A stretch of DNA of 5,637 nucleotides from Candidatus Acetothermia bacterium (GTDB taxonomy: Bacteria > Bipolaricaulota > Bipolaricaulia > Bipolaricaulales > Bipolaricaulaceae). This document shows, one piece after another, positions 4,814-5,637 of this stretch (within the stretch, counting starts at the first letter, position 1; the number at the start of each line of letters is the position of its first letter). The stretch spans positions 1 to 5,637 of the forward strand of contig PUMK01000356.1 in assembly GCA_003551325.1 (NCBI GenBank). The letters run 5' to 3'. A program made the position numbers and the translations under genes. The notes below the pieces were generated by a model, which saw nothing but the letters and a program-made list of their open reading frames with translations, was not told the origin of the DNA and made no database searches.

Positions 4814-5637
4814 CTACAACGCCTTGAGGCCTGTGCCCGTCAGGACAACAACGACGTCCGCACCGGGGGGAATCGCCTTGCGCGCGGTCAGTTCCGCCAG
4901 CCCTGCAGTGGCGAGGGCAGACGTGGGTTCAGCCAGGATACCTTCCTCAAGGGCCAGAGCCTCTTGAGCGCTCTTGATCGCCGGCTCGGTGATCGCGACA
5001 CCGCTCCCTTCCGAAGCACGCACTGCGGCAAGCACCTGTCGTCCCCGTTCCGGGCGGGCAATCGAGGCACCCTCAGCAAGGGTGGGCATGGCCTCGACCT
5101 CGACAGGAACGTCCATCCCCTCGTCAAGCGCCCGAACCAACGGTGCGCAGGAGGCGGGCTGCGCGATGTGCAGGTGGGGCGTGACGTACTGCGCTTCCAT
5201 GCGTGCGAAACCTCGAGCAAGCCCAAGCAACAGACCACCCGCACCCGCCGGGGTGACCAGATGCCAATCATGCGTTCCAGGACGCTCCAGGAGCAGCTCG
5301 TTGGCCAGCGTGGTCAACCCTTCGATGAAGTACGGGGACAGGTTGTGGGATGCGTACACCCAACCGTCGGTGCCTCCGCAAGCTTCGCGCACCGCTTCCT
5401 CGCAGCGATGGCGAGGGCCCGTCACCACGCTCAGTTGCGCACCGTAAGCTCGGATCTGGGCAAGCTTGCGTGGGGAAGCGTGTTCAGGGACGAAGAGGCG
5501 CGCGCGTATCCCCGCCCGCGCAGCGTAGGCCGAGAGCGCCGCACCGGCGTTCCCGGAGGAGTCGTCGGCCACGGCGCGCACGCCCAGAGCCTGGAGCGCC
5601 GCAACGAGCACCGCGGCACCGCGATCCTTAAACGATC
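4814..5637 (-). CDS. thrC: Threonine synthase-like PLP enzyme, C-terminal part (gene enters from the right edge)
   Basis: This is a fold-type II pyridoxal-phosphate enzyme, 273 residues visible, open to the right edge. The frame begins inside the PLP-lysine motif SFKDRG, with the Schiff-base lysine as the third visible residue. Threonine synthases have SFKDR here, whereas threonine dehydratases usually have SFK-I-RGA. Further motifs are SSGNAGA (visible residues 26-32), which holds the substrate carboxylate, the glycine-rich phosphate loop PAGAGG (129-134), EPTSA (236-240) and the C-terminal TGTGLK (266-271), close to the TGxGLK ending of ThrC. The reaction would be O-phosphohomoserine to threonine plus phosphate, in the cytoplasm. 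The N-terminal part is outside the window, and the GTG at 5611 is not the start because the motif lies upstream of it. A related enzyme with another substrate is possible. The tRNA-Ile promoter follows directly. Confidence 0.8.
   Translation of the reverse strand, partial: SFKDRGAAVLVAALQALGVRAVADDSSGNAGAALSAYAARAGIRARLFVPEHASPRKLAQIRAYGAQLSVVTGPRHRCEEAVREACGGTDGWVYASHNLSPYFIEGLTTLANELLLERPGTHDWHLVTPAGAGGLLLGLARGFARMEAQYVTPHLHIAQPASCAPLVRALDEGMDVPVEVEAMPTLAEGASIARPERGRQVLAAVRASEGSGVAITEPAIKSAQEALALEEGILAEPTSALATAGLAELTARKAIPPGADVVVVLTGTGLKAL

Noticed and set aside
4814..5611. GTG at 5611 as the start of the threonine synthase-like gene
   Set aside because: The frame stays open to the window edge and encodes the PLP-lysine motif SFKDRG upstream of that GTG, so the real start is outside the window.

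Overview
This window looks like the chromosome of a fairly GC-rich bacterium, with sigma70-like promoter hexamers and a tRNA whose CCA is encoded. The clock-type genes do not look cyanobacterial: no kaiA is present, there are two tandem kaiB genes, KaiC carries a long coiled-coil tail, and the downstream kinase lacks the KaiB-like N-terminus of SasA. I cannot name the phylum from the sequence alone.

Layout. On the minus strand, read from right to left, positions 3187 to 1 hold a tight operon: kaiC, kaiB (copy 1), kaiB (copy 2), then a PAS-domain sensor kinase that runs off the left edge. Adjacent genes are separated by 2 to 29 nt and the stop of kaiC lies inside the ribosome-binding region of the first kaiB, so all four are very likely co-transcribed and translationally coupled. 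Upstream on the same strand (3393-4229) is an XRE-type helix-turn-helix regulator fused to a MEDS (DcmR-like) sensory domain. Diverging from it on the plus strand (4374-4553) is a 59-residue ribbon-helix-helix protein.

The 144-bp gap between the two divergent regulator genes holds two matching 16-bp near-palindromes exactly 23 bp apart, a separate perfect 7+1+7 palindrome over a TTGACA box, and -10 boxes on both strands. This is a compact regulatory switch region. To its right come a hairpin terminator that serves both strands, a tRNA-Ile(GAU) gene on the minus strand with its own promoter, and the 3' part of a threonine synthase-like gene that enters from the right edge.

Working together (inference): KaiC and the KaiB proteins form a KaiA-independent ATPase module whose state is probably read out by the PAS kinase encoded last in the operon. 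The MEDS regulator and the ribbon-helix-helix protein are candidates for controlling each other and perhaps the kai operon. The most interesting details are the natural alanine at the KaiB fold-switch glycine position in the second KaiB, the twin operators, and an SD/anti-SD hairpin in the kaiC leader. The tRNA and threonine synthase look like ordinary housekeeping genes bordering this regulatory cluster.
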